Shown: in pieces, positions 51,610 to 61,407 of the stretch | Numbering within the stretch: position 1 is the stretch's first letter | How the letters are laid out: every line of letters begins with the position of its first letter | Assembly (NCBI GenBank): GCA_020881915.1 | Contig: JAJFPB010000001.1 | Span: forward strand, 2,418,001 to 2,482,000 | Source of the DNA: Paramyrothecium sp. XJ0827 | Lineage: Eukaryota; Ascomycota; Sordariomycetes; Hypocreales; Stachybotryaceae | Direction of reading: 5' to 3' | Length of the DNA stretch: 64,000 nt | Made by a program: the position numbers and the translations under genes | Notes under the pieces: model-generated | Database searches by the model: none | Seen by the model: the letters and a program-made list of their open reading frames with translations, nothing else | Told to the model about the DNA's origin: nothing

Positions 51610-51909
51610 TAGGGTTAGGAAGATTAGTTAACTAAAGATTAGTTATTCTAAATAACTAGTAAATAACTAAAATTTAGTTATTTATTTTTAGTAACTTTTT
51701 AAAAGCCCATATATATATATATATATAAGTTTATATAATATTATCTATACTATTATTTCTATATATACTAGAATTTAATACCTTTATTATAAGCTGTATA
51801 TAATATCTATATATATAAATGATTCTATTATATAGTTATATATATATAATAAAATTAGTTAACTAAATTTTAGCTATTATTTAATTAGTTAACTAATTTC
51901 CCAAGCCTA
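51610..51909. mobile_element. Small hAT-type element (TTAGTTAACTAA family), 300 bp, at the AT/GC border
   Basis: Ends are TAGGGTTAGGAAGATTAG and TTTCCCAAGCCTA, with terminal C/G lost to RIP. The exact 8-bp duplication CTAGCTAT lies at 51,602-51,609 and 51,910-51,917. The core is similar to the right part of 10,871-11,498. It is the last A/T-rich sequence; base composition becomes normal directly after it. Confidence 0.93.
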
Positions 51910-52204
51910 CTAGCTATAATGTTTTCACATAGGACACATGGTACGCTTCTATTATGCTCGAGAATCGATTCAATTGGCGACTCGTAAAGTCATTACTAAC
52001 TATTATGAACAAAGAAGTAAAAGGATTTGTGAATGGGCTACAGAAAGTTCGTGACCGCGGAGCAGTGTTTGGCCATGGTGAGGTGGACATGCGCGACTTT
52101 GACCCCATTAGCCACCGCCCCAATTTGTCTCGGTGATATGGTTTGTCCTGCTCATGTGTTCTTGGCATACAAATTGCGTTGAACCCCAGTGGTCATCTTT
52201 CAAT

Positions 52205-52981
52205 CTAGTCGGTACCAATGGCAGGCTCGCAAAGCAGGCCCTGGTCAAGCTGTATTGGACGCACTCTGTCAGCATATCTGGTAAGTTTCAAGTTTCACCT
52301 TCTATGTCACTCACAAGACCCAAGACACAGCAGTAGGGTGCTTTGCCGTTCTCGCTGCAAATGTCTTCGAATTCGCTGGCGCTTGAGTAAATATCGGAGG
52401 CTGATTCATAGTTTGGTTAGTTTCGTTTCGTATTCTCGTGGCGTGTACTTACGAGAGTCGCAATCGAGAGCGGCAATGCCCAGGATGTCGGTTGCGCAAC
52501 ACTTCGCGCTCCCCTGCAGCACACCACCGCAGGCATCATAATCGCCGTTGGGGCCGTTGCCGTTGTTGCCACCGTTGTTACCGCCGTTGTTACCTCCATT
52601 GCCATTGTTGCCGCCGTTGTTACCTCCATTGCCATTGTTGCCGCCGTTGTTACCGCCGTTGCCATTGTTGCCGCCGTTGTTACCGCCGTTGCCATTGTTG
52701 CCGCCGTTGTTACCGCCGTTGCCATTGTTGCCGCCGTTGTTACCGCCATTGCCATTGTTGCCGCCATTGCCGTTGTTGCCGCCGTTGTAACCACCATTGC
52801 CATTGTTGCCACCGTTGTTGCCGCCACTACCATTGTTGCCGCTGTTGTAACCGCCGTTGCCCTTGTTTCCACCATTGCCCTTGTTGCCACCATTGTTGCC
52901 ATTGCTGGGGGTGTCGTAGTAGCCTCCAGGGGCTGCCATGGCAGCAGCAACGAAGAGCGTGGCAAGAGCAAGGAACTTCAT
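52205..52981 (-). CDS. Class II hydrophobin with long Gly/Asn repeat, three exons
   Basis: Small secreted surfactant protein that self-assembles at air-water and surface interfaces on hyphae and spores. My model: exons 52,981-52,453, 52,400-52,315 and 52,249-52,205 (660 nt, 219 aa); introns of 52 and 65 nt begin GTAAGT and GTGAGT, end CAG, and contain CTAAC and CTGAC branch sites. Met1 is chosen because a signal peptide follows (MKFLALATLFVAAAMA, cut before APGG). Residues about 25-145 are GGNNGNGG-type repeats. The C-terminal domain has all eight Cys at 151, 161, 162, 174, 191, 200, 201 and 212. Their spacing, 9-0-11-16-8-0-10, is exactly the class II pattern. CCATDILGIAALDC and YCCVL are family blocks. 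Reading the first exon through gives a false ending that loses four Cys. A TATA-like sequence lies about 140 bp upstream. It sits about 300 bp from the transposon block. Confidence 0.96.
52555..52910 (-). repeat. Coding minisatellite in the hydrophobin gene
   Basis: Imperfect tandem units of 9-30 bp, all multiples of three, encode GGNNGN/GGNNGG. Neighbouring 30-bp units around 52,610-52,760 are nearly identical on the DNA level, including third positions, which points to recent unit gain or loss. The region codes the linker between signal peptide and hydrophobin domain. Confidence 0.93.
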
Positions 52982-53112
52982 TTTGAGTGTGTAAGGAGTG
53001 GCTTTCACAGAAGTGATCTGATTATAACGATGAATAGAAGAACGAGTGTTTGGTTGTATTGTCAGGTAGGGATGTCTGTAATAAAGCTGGTCTCTAAAGT
53101 CCGGAAGCGAGG

Positions 53113-53123
53113 ACACTTATATA
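53113..53123 (-). promoter_or_regulatory. TATA-like element of the hydrophobin gene
   Basis: The minus strand reads AGTATATAAG about 140 bp upstream of the ATG, a plausible position for a strongly expressed fungal gene. No mapped transcription start. Confidence 0.45.
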
Positions 53124-53149
53124 CTAGAACTTCAAGCGTTGCACAACGG

Positions 53150-56100
53150 TACGCAATCCAACAGCACCTGTTTTGCTATCTAGTCAAATATCTTCTTGCT
53201 TTTTCTCGCGAGACACGGCACCTTGATCGATGAGCGTGCTCAATTGGTTATAGTTCGACTCTTGCGATGGCTGGTTCAAATCACAGGCCTCCCTGCATCA
53301 ACCTTGTGCCCACGGCTGGCCGATCCTGCGTGTCCAAGACGTGGTCGTTGTTTACAACCTGTGACTGGCCGTACCTCTCCGCGTTGTACTGGCATTGCGG
53401 ACCGACTTTGTACTGATTACTTGAAAGACGCTGCCATTGCGTATCATCCCTAGTAAATAGTTTGGTGTATCGGAAAGCTTTAGGTGTTAAGGATCAACTA
53501 CTATACAATCAATATGTGGCTAGCTGTGGTATCCTCGATTGCTCTACCCATGCCTCCGTCACATCGAGCGATTGTCATAGGCACTGCCGGTGAACCCGCA
53601 AGATCAAGTGGGCTCTAACAGAAGTTTCTCATGATGACCTCAGGATAGAGTATCACGAAGTTAAACATACAGAGACTTTGTCTCCGCTTGGGAGAGAAGA
53701 AACTTTTCCAAGTGGTTGGGGCAAATTAAAGAGAGACACGCCATGGAGCGGCAGCGCAAGGCCCAAGCAAGCCAAGTTTCAGGCAGTGTCTGTGTGCTGG
53801 TGAGAATTGCCGGCGATGTAACACCTCGGCATTTCCCTACCATGATCCTGCGCTATGTCTCGGCATGAGCTTTAACTCTGTTCAATTGAACGGTAGGATG
53901 TTCTTCCGAGCCCTGTCTTCGGCCCGGACGTGATTTTCTGCGCCTCGCAAACGCAAGGGGTTTCAGGGGCTCGAAATTTACCTGGAAAAAGCAAGCCTAT
54001 CGTTGAGCTACTGTGGTTGTGACTCAGGTTTTTCAGCTCTTGATTCAACTTTGCCGATTAACAAATGGCTGGGTAATAATAGTCTTTTCCAGTTTGGTGT
54101 TCCTTAATGGCGCCCAGCCCCTCGCAGGTTGTCAAACATGATTCCCACATGATGATGAAGCCATCGATGCCAGTGCTTCTCGTTCATTTCCCTATAAGTG
54201 ATTCAGTCTGCTGGACATAATACGGAGCATTGCGCTCGGACAACACACAAAACTCGGGCCAACCAAAGATTGTCAAAGCAAGTAATGAGTTTGCTTCAAT
54301 GTAGTTGACTAGTTCTAAAGGAACGCTGTACAGTGTTAGCCGTACACATTTCTTGTGACAAGATGCATGTTCCGCGATCTGTAGTCTCAAATACGGCATG
54401 CACGTGTGTGAGTGAGTGAGTTTGTGCTTGCTTTTGAGTCCCAGAGTGATGTCATTCGGTTTTGCTCATATGTGTGCTTGGATCTGCTTAGCGACGGCGA
54501 AGTGTACTAATGCGGTGATATCTGTCAGCATAGCCGCTACAACAGGCTTTTGATCTGCCTTGGTTCGAAAACATGGCTTTCGTGCCGAAGGCATAGAAGC
54601 TGGGTGTAGTGAACGACCAAGTCGTGTGAGAATATGAGGATTGAGGTACTCACTGTACCTGACTTGCAGATTTTGAGACATATCAGCTTGACATTTCTAC
54701 CTGTAGCTCGACCAGTATTAGCATTTGGTATTTGGTCTAAGTGACTCTTCGATTCTCTGTCACCAGTACCGTTGGCATTGTTGTTGGGGTGTTATACGCG
54801 GTCTGGCAAGCCCAATCCGTAGCCCATCAGTAGATGCATGGAGCTTCGCTTCCGTAACTGCTGTAGTCTCCTTAACTTATGTCTGGTATTCCATGTGTAG
54901 TGTTACCAAATTTCGCAAATCTCCACGCTTGGTCTTTGCTGCTCCTGCCCACTCAGGTCACCATCCTCCCTTACCATCAGGTTATCCTTGACATCATTGG
55001 TCATCTTGCACTCCCCTCCATGCTCCCAGTGTTCCAGACTGGGATCACAACTAGGCCTGCCTGGGAGTTCAGCTTGAGGATCCAGGTCCAGTGTTTGTAG
55101 CATCATCTTCTTGAATGTAGCTGGCTCGAGTCTCACTTGTGGGATGCAAATTTCCACAGACGCCATATGGAAACACGGTCGGACATCCAGGCTCATTTCG
55201 GGCTTGAATGAACCATGTCTCAGCCTCGACCGTAAAGCTACAGGCTGGGTCAGGGGCAGACACATGACGCCAGCGAATATCCTTTCGGGCCATTGGTGCG
55301 CTTGCGTTGCCTCCTGAACACGCTCTCCTGCTCTCCTGCTTTCCTGCTTTCCTGCTCTTTTTCTTATTTATGTTTTGTTGGCAATGGGTACGATACACTC
55401 TCTCGTTCTTCTCACACGAGTTTTCACATCGCGTTCCATGTTCTTCATTCGTTCCGCATTGTCCTCTGACAATCTCCGATGTCATCTCGAATTCCACTCG
55501 GCTGGTCTTGACCGGGCCCGGAGTATTGCACGTCAAACCAACTTCTTCTTGACCTCTGAGTCCAACAAGTTTCATGCATCCCCGTAGGTCGCTGCTGAGT
55601 CACGGCTGCGGAAACACGTAATTATGTGGTGAGCGTAATCATCTGCAATGTGCGCGTTTAGCACACCATGGTACTTGTGATCATGTCGGAAGGGCAGGAG
55701 GATAGCTAGTTTGCGGGTGGCAGAGGCGTATTCGTGGGTTTTATTGGGGAATTGCAGGCTATATGGTGACGCAGTGTGTACATCCTGACTTGGTGGTAGA
55801 AGGGGAAATATCATGAGCGGAGCAAACATCTTGGCCAGTTAACCCGTTACTGCAGCCCGAGGTCAAGCAACTTAGACGAATTTGGTGTGTTCTTTTCCCG
55901 TTGTCTTCTGGTAAGCTGCTGTCGGGAAACGACTAAGTTTTCTTAGAGTTCGCTCTTTATGTGCTTTGTAAACACGTCACCTTTGAAAAAGGTGTGGTGT
56001 TTTCGAAAGGGCTGCTGTTGGTTGGAATATACGGTACCTAAACTCTAATCTTCCGACAACCTTTGTTATTAGAACTGGCTGCCCTATGCGCACTGGATAC

Positions 56101-56700
56101 CAGCCTGGGTGTTGACGACGAGCGTGATCACAAAGCAGGAGTACGTATAGGGTAGCTGATTCGTGTGGCGAAAACGGGTTTCAACTAACTCACATTAGGG
56201 AGCTGACGGCGCTTTTGCGTCGATCACCACCGGAGAGCTTGTTTGCTTGTTGAAAAGAACCAGGATAATCAATCGCACTGGGATGCGATATGTGTATGCT
56301 GCGCCGGGGTCCTAGAGGGAAGAAGCGAAGAGGATGAAGAGGAGAGCTCTTCCCAAAGAGGAGCCTGTGCATCGGGTCCTCGGGGGGCCCACAACACCAT
56401 GATCTGAGCCAATCGGTATCACGCCTTTGGAGTGTTCCCCTGCCCCTCGTCCGCCTCCGTTTTTTTCATGCATTTGGTCCCGACGTCACCACCCATGCTG
56501 AACGACCTAAGGACGACGGCATAGCCAATGTCTTGACGACGAGACTGGCCACAGACCAATGGATGGGTCACGAGACCCACTAACCCGGCATTCTATCCCA
56601 ACCACAGAGCATTGACCAAGGCAATAGTCTTCTACTCCGCTGGCACAGAGTTTACAGAGCCATTGGCCCAGTGCAACGCAGCAGAACCAGGCTTCAGTCA
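53150..56700. other. Intergenic region, 3.5 kb, no supported gene
   Basis: Normal G/C content, but only short overlapping open frames in unrelated phases, without start context, introns or protein motifs that I recognise. The longest, about 55,069-55,575 on the minus strand, has a biased composition and competes with frames on the other strand. A small tandem repeat of a 9-bp TCCTGCT-type unit is at about 55,318-55,355 and a GTGA microsatellite at 54,408-54,420. Regulatory DNA of the two flanking genes or a non-coding transcript remains possible. Confidence 0.5.
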
Positions 56701-56717
56701 AAACACAGCTCTTGGTC

Positions 56718-58562
56718 ATGGCTGAATCCGCAGATACCCCCGAGTCTGTCGGCAGTGGTGTGAGCCGCCGACATGCCGCAATATTGGAGAGGCACCTCCC
56801 CGAGGGTTATTCTGCCGAACCCGAGGCCAGTCTATCCACAGAACCCGTCCCTGCACCTGCTGCGAGTTCGGTAGATGACCTGCCTTCTACATCAATCTCA
56901 CCACTTGCCCCCGGGCCCTATGCTGGAAGCGATGCCGGCTCGACCGAGAACCCCGAGACCATTGAGTCCTCGCTTCGGCTCCAAGGCGGCGACATCCATC
57001 GAGATCTTTTCAGGATAAAGGCTCGCGCATCATCCCTCCGCCGCACCGCGACATTCTCTCACAAGCCTTCCCCACCACTGCACCCAGCCGACGAGCTCAC
57101 CTACCCCGAACAGCGAGTGCCTGGCGGCTTCAGGCGGCAACATCTACTTCGCCAGGCCCGACAGCGGCGCCTGAGCACACCTGGCATAGTGGCGAACAGC
57201 TTTGTCGAGTTTCTTGACCTCTATGGTAGCTTTGCTGGCGAGCATCTCGAGGACACAGACGCTTCAGAAGATGAATCAGCAATCGACGAGCGCGATGTCG
57301 ACGAGGATGCCGAGCCTACCGAGCAACGGCCTTTGCTTGGTCGCCGTAGAAGCTCTCGGCGGCCCGCCCGCGAGGGTGATGCTAGCACAATCAAGACCTT
57401 CTTCACATTACTGAAGGCCTTTATTGGAACTGGCATCATGTTTCTCCCAAAGGCATTTCGAAATGGTGGCATACTATTCTCGTCATTGGTCCTCATCGTT
57501 GTCTCGCTCGTCAACTGTGTCTGTTTCCGCCTGCTTCTTGACTGCCGTCAGAAGTACGGCGGAGGATATGGCGAGCTGGGCGCTTCGATCGTAGGCCCAA
57601 GATTCCGAAATTTGGTGCTTGCATCTATTGCCATATCGCAGCTGGGCTTCGTATGTTCTGGCTTGATTTTCACCGCCGAGAACCTTTGGGCATTTTTGGA
57701 TGCAGTCACTCGGGGGCGGCACAATCTCGAGCTCTCAGTGTCAAGTCTCATCGCTCTCCAACTTATTCCGCTAATTCCACTCGCGCTCATTCGAAACATC
57801 TCCAAACTCGGCCCGGTCGCTTTGCTGGCAGATGTGTTCATTTTGATTGGCTTGACGTACATTTGGTACTACGATATATGGGCGTTGTCCAGTCAAGGAA
57901 TGGCTCCAACTGTCCGATTGTTCAATCCGTCTGACTTTACCTTGACCATTGGTTCTGCCATCTTCACCTTCGAGGGCATAGGCCTTATTCTGCCAATCCA
58001 GTCTAGTATGAAGAAGCCACAGCAGTTCAGTGGGCTCTTGTACCTGGTGATGTTTATCATCACAATAATCTTCACCTCAGTAGGCGCATTGTGCTATGCG
58101 ACCTTCGGCGAAGAAACCAAAATTCAAGTCATGTCGAATTACCCGCAGGATTCGGGCCTGGTCAATGCAGTGCAGTTTCTCTACTCGTTGGCTGTTCTAG
58201 CAGGCGAGCCGGTGCAGCTTTTCCCGGCTGTCCGTATCATCGAGACATCCCTGTTTGGAGAGAGGGCCACGGGCAAGAAGAGCGCAGCCATTAAATGGCA
58301 GAAGAATGCACTGAGAACTGCTGTCATGGTCCTCTGTGTGGGTATTGCCATTGTGGGTGCCAGCGATTTGGACAAATTCGTGGCCCTAATTGGGAGTTTC
58401 GCGTGCGTTCCTTTGGTTTATATCTATCCAGCGTATCTTCATTACAAAGGTGCTGCTGAAACAACTTGGATGAAACTTGTGGACATTGCCATCATGTCGC
58501 TCGGCCTAGTGGCCATGATTTACACGACGGGTGTCACTGCTTTCCAATGGATCAAACCATAA
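56718..58562 (+). CDS. AVT3: Vacuolar amino-acid transporter, AVT3/AVT4 type (AAAP family)
   Basis: Membrane transporter expected to export neutral amino acids from the vacuole. A single exon gives 614 aa from ATG 56,718; the frame is open two codons further upstream, but without an ATG. Residues 1 to about 220 are hydrophilic and Ser/Pro/Glu-rich. The Aa_trans domain begins near residue 225 with FFTLLKAFIGTGIMFLPKAF, the family's first transmembrane segment, and about eleven hydrophobic segments follow to the C-terminus. A long N-terminal tail separates AVT3/AVT4 from other AVT proteins. EQRPLL just before the membrane domain fits the acidic dileucine rule (E-x3-LL) used for AP-3 transport to the vacuole, supporting location there. 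Assignment between AVT3 and AVT4 is not resolved, since many filamentous fungi have one or few members. Confidence 0.9.
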   Translation: MAESADTPESVGSGVSRRHAAILERHLPEGYSAEPEASLSTEPVPAPAASSVDDLPSTSISPLAPGPYAGSDAGSTENPETIESSLRLQGGDIHRDLFRIKARASSLRRTATFSHKPSPPLHPADELTYPEQRVPGGFRRQHLLRQARQRRLSTPGIVANSFVEFLDLYGSFAGEHLEDTDASEDESAIDERDVDEDAEPTEQRPLLGRRRSSRRPAREGDASTIKTFFTLLKAFIGTGIMFLPKAFRNGGILFSSLVLIVVSLVNCVCFRLLLDCRQKYGGGYGELGASIVGPRFRNLVLASIAISQLGFVCSGLIFTAENLWAFLDAVTRGRHNLELSVSSLIALQLIPLIPLALIRNISKLGPVALLADVFILIGLTYIWYYDIWALSSQGMAPTVRLFNPSDFTLTIGSAIFTFEGIGLILPIQSSMKKPQQFSGLLYLVMFIITIIFTSVGALCYATFGEETKIQVMSNYPQDSGLVNAVQFLYSLAVLAGEPVQLFPAVRIIETSLFGERATGKKSAAIKWQKNALRTAVMVLCVGIAIVGASDLDKFVALIGSFACVPLVYIYPAYLHYKGAAETTWMKLVDIAIMSLGLVAMIYTTGVTAFQWIKP

Positions 58563-59325
58563 TGTTTCAAGCAAAGTCGCCAGTTGTTAACTTGTTACCA
58601 GGAGGGTCTATTTGCGATTTTGCTTCCGATTTGGATGACTTTCAACGGGCAGACTCGTTCTTGTAATTGGCAAATGGCATTTACGGTGGCATCTCCTTCA
58701 CACGAAGCATCTGCATCTGTGATGACCATGTCGTGTTCAAGAGCCGATGCTTTATTGGCATGTCAGCAAGTTTCTTTGCGCAACACGGCTTCTCGATAGA
58801 AAGCAAATTCGGCCGAAGGGGCAATGTCTTGTCACGGCTGGCACAGCTCGTGAGAATAGGCAAGCACGGGACCTCATGCGCAAGACGTATTCAGGTTGGG
58901 ACTCTCAACCTCAACGAGAGTTGAGAGACTGTACACAGCATTTGCATGCATCCTATAGTATGTATATTTGTGTATACGAAGAAGTACTTTGCATCAGTAT
59001 TGTACAGTTTTTAAATCTACACTTGAGACACAGAGGCGCAAGCTGTTATGCTTACCGTCTTTGTGTTTTGATGTGGAATAATCAAGTGTCCCTTCCCTCA
59101 ACTCATCTTAAGATTTCATTTTTAGTTGATAGCTGGTGTTTTCGACCTAGGGGTAGCAGGCCCTGGTTCCTAGATATCATATGTCTCCGGGAGGAGGGAG
59201 GGGCTGGCAAATCCGATGTACCTATGCATATCGCGGAAGCATGGAATCAGTCCTAGACCCAAGGTCAAGGCGGCAAGTGTTGTTCAAGCGATGCCCCCGT
59301 CTTTATGTGAAGGATATGTGATAAG
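58563..59325. other. Intergenic, between convergent genes
   Basis: The 3' ends of the transporter (plus) and of the next gene (minus) face each other here. Short open frames only. No terminator-like or RNA feature recognised. Confidence 0.5.
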
Positions 59326-59938
59326 TCAGTTCAGTGCTGTATGAGACACCAGGCCTGGACTGCCGAGCTTTTCCAGAAGGCCAGGCTGCAGACGAAGTCT
59401 CTTCTCTATGTCGGTGGACGGATATCCTCGGCCTCGCAATTGCATAACTTCAACCATGGTCCTCATGTCCACGAACCGCCGACCCCGACTTGTGCCGAGT
59501 CTCAGGGATTCCAATTCGTCTTCTGCTTGCTGTTGAATGTGACGGCGTGACTCCAGCACAGAAAGCGTAGCATTGCTCCGAGCAGGAGGGAACAATGGCC
59601 CCAGCGGCGCGGTTGGCCCATTCGGAATGCCCGGTCCTGCGGTTGACGAGGGCGAGAATGTTGGGTTGGGCTGGACGATGCCCATTTCCTGCAGGCGGCG
59701 GGAAAAGTCGCCCGTCACCGCATCGTGGTCCGAGGCTTCCTGTCTTTGAGCTTCGCGGTAATTAGTAAAGGATTGAAGCGGGACGGTGGACGGAGAGTAT
59801 ACCTTCACTATTGAGGCCGGCGTCAGGATGCGCTGCCTTCACAGGCGGCTTGCTAGGTCGAGGCGGTACTGCTTGGGGGGCGCGAGCGGGAAATTTTCGG
59901 GCAGCGCCACGGGCAGCCTTTGATGATGAGGACCCCAT
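59326..59938 (-). CDS. Conserved-looking protein of unknown function, two exons, possible N-myristoylation
   Basis: I do not recognise the family. Exons 59,938-59,803 and 59,750-59,326 give 186 aa. The 52-nt intron starts GTATAC, has a TACTAAT branch site and ends GAAG; the alternative acceptor CAG eleven bases later would shift the frame away from the open one. The N-terminus MGSSSSKAARGAARKFP has Gly2 and Ser6 as required for myristoylation, or could be a basic mitochondrial leader. The middle is Pro-rich. The C-terminal third (ESRRHIQQQAEDELESLRLG, then RRFVDMRTMVEVMQLR, then STDIEKRLRLQPGLLEKLG) is helical and looks like a small helix-turn-helix. An upstream in-frame Met at 59,971 is possible, but Gly2 favours 59,938. 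Confidence 0.75.
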
Positions 59939-60655
59939 GAAGGAAGAAGTTTCCAGGATTAGATGGAGCAAGCAATATGAGTGCTAATTGCTTCCCGTTG
60001 AACATTTGCTAAGAGCGCAGGTCGGAAGCTTGTTACAATAATGGCGGCTCAACACGAAGACGTCACAAATTCAGCCAAAGCCGATAAGCATCATAGATAA
60101 GGCCTGTCCCTCGACCCAAGCTACCTTGCCTTACCTTACCCTAACCACCTTGACGCTTTACTGCAAACCAGATGCTTCTCGGAGCGGATTCGAGATTGCG
60201 CAAGCGATTTATTGCTCATAGCTTGCCTGAATATTACCTCTTGGCTCCTTGACGGCGTGTTTGTGAACATGAATTTTTCCCAAAGCCAGGTCCCGGCAGC
60301 AGGCTTGATCACAAGAACGGACCTGGGTGCGTGACCCAGGCAGCTTCTGCGTTCGCAAAAAGATCCGTTCACATACTTCTACCTTGACGAATAAGTGAGG
60401 GCAAAGAGCTGCCAACGTCAAGTAGACACATGGATGCCTCGGCATTCCACTGACTGACTGCGACTCTGCGTACTTGTCTTACAAATGCCAAACGTCTTTG
60501 CTCTTCCACAACTCTCCTCCACCGAATTCAACTTGGTAAGAAGCCCTTCAAACATAGTGATCACATCACCCCAACCCAGATCCCAGATTCGTGCAATGTT
60601 ACACCGGGTAGGCTCCTTCTATGCTTCAACATTTTCCAATACTTGTCCTTGGTCA
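59939..60655. other. Intergenic and promoter region
   Basis: No gene supported. A CRE-like GACGTCAC lies at 60,059-60,066, about 120 bp upstream of the minus-strand ATG at 59,938, the right range for a CREB/ATF-type site. CCTTACCTTACC repeats lie at about 60,125-60,143. Confidence 0.45.
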
Positions 60656-61407
60656 TTAAAACCACATTGGATCATACCCTTGCAGAGCTGACTGGAGAGA
60701 AACATCAGGGCCACGTATCGCTGCCTGTCGATCTGCTCTGGCAGCGAAGCTTCGCGGGCTTAAGAGATTGCTCCCTGCACAGAGTCCGACAAAAGAGCCA
60801 TCTCGATCATGAAGAGGTGTTCCGCAGACTTGGACATCAGCGTGTCTCTCCGCAACCCTGCCTTTTCCAACCATGCTCTGCCAGTAATACCCACTGGAAG
60901 GATCGAACACTCGTACTGCAATCTTGAAGATCTCGCCCGTTTCTGTCAGCACTTCGCATAAGAAATCGCCAATCTCAAAAGGGCCCCAGGTACCGATGTG
61001 TGCAAGATACCGCGCCATCTGTATTTGCCAACCAACAGAGGTATTTTTCCCAAGTAGATCCGCTATGGGGGGAGGCTTTGGGCACTTGACAGCTGTGCCT
61101 ATCTGCGATCCAGGGAAGGGTAGTGGTAATGTCTGATGCGCGTCAGTCCTCGATATGCTCGTCAGCAGCGGCACTTCCTCTGCGTGGAAAGAGTTAGCGC
61201 GATCACATCATAAGGATTACCAAGGCTCCAGATAGGTATCTTCGCGACTTACTCTAAGATATAACGGACTGCTGCGAGTCGACAGTCAGGGATCCTGGTG
61301 TTCTCGTCTCATGCTCTGGGCCCTGCAACGGATCAGACACCGATCACGCGCTCACAATTTAGGAGTCTTACCACCGGCTGATTCGTTCCGCTCGTGGTGT
61401 TTGCCAT
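60656..61407 (-). pseudogene. Three-exon gene of unknown function with one in-frame TAG
   Basis: Exons 61,407-61,372, 61,322-61,253 and 61,179-60,656 follow splice signals CCGGTG|GTAAGA...TTGCAG and TTAGA|GTAAGT...CTAAC...CGCAG. They sum to 630 nt in one consistent frame (210 codons with the final stop), starting MANTTSGTNQPV and ending GYDPMWF. Codon 35, at 61,256-61,254 just before intron 2, is TAG. If it was CAG, a single CpA to TpA change broke the gene. Otherwise the model needs another splice form or a start inside exon 3. Exon 3 alone is open for about 170 codons and contains ADLLGKNTSVGWQIQMARYL and GYYWQSMVGKGRVAER. I recognise no domain. The exon-3 composition looks coding, but this is the least certain gene in the G/C-rich half. 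Confidence 0.45.

Noticed and set aside
1..51900. Possibility that the A/T-rich part is mitochondrial DNA
   Set aside because: It contains nuclear transposons with spliceosomal introns and target duplications, no mitochondrial genes were seen, and the transition to nuclear genes is marked by a transposon end.
52555..52910. Direct repeats resembling a CRISPR array
   Set aside because: Units are in-frame coding repeats without unique spacers, in a eukaryotic gene.
52438..52986. Plus-strand Cys/His-rich and Leu/Pro-rich frames
   Set aside because: They are antisense readings of the hydrophobin Gly/Asn repeat. The minus frame has the signal peptide, splice sites and exact class II Cys spacing.
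53225..53300. tRNA-like sequence with 'gctcaattggtt' and GGTTCAAATC boxes
   Set aside because: The D-stem and anticodon stem do not pair and no acceptor stem can be formed. At most it is a decayed tRNA-derived fragment.
54903..55575. Overlapping minus-strand frames of 120 and 168 codons
   Set aside because: Different phases overlap each other and plus-strand frames, there are no splice sites joining them to anything, and no motif is visible.
60120..60145. CCTTACCTTACCCTAACC resembling an interstitial telomere
   Set aside because: Only one CCCTAA unit is present; the rest is a CCTTA-type microsatellite.
60136..60927. Several open frames of 70-95 codons on both strands
   Set aside because: No consistent phase, no splice partners and no motif. 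The only frame here with partner exons is the minus-strand model 60,656-61,407.
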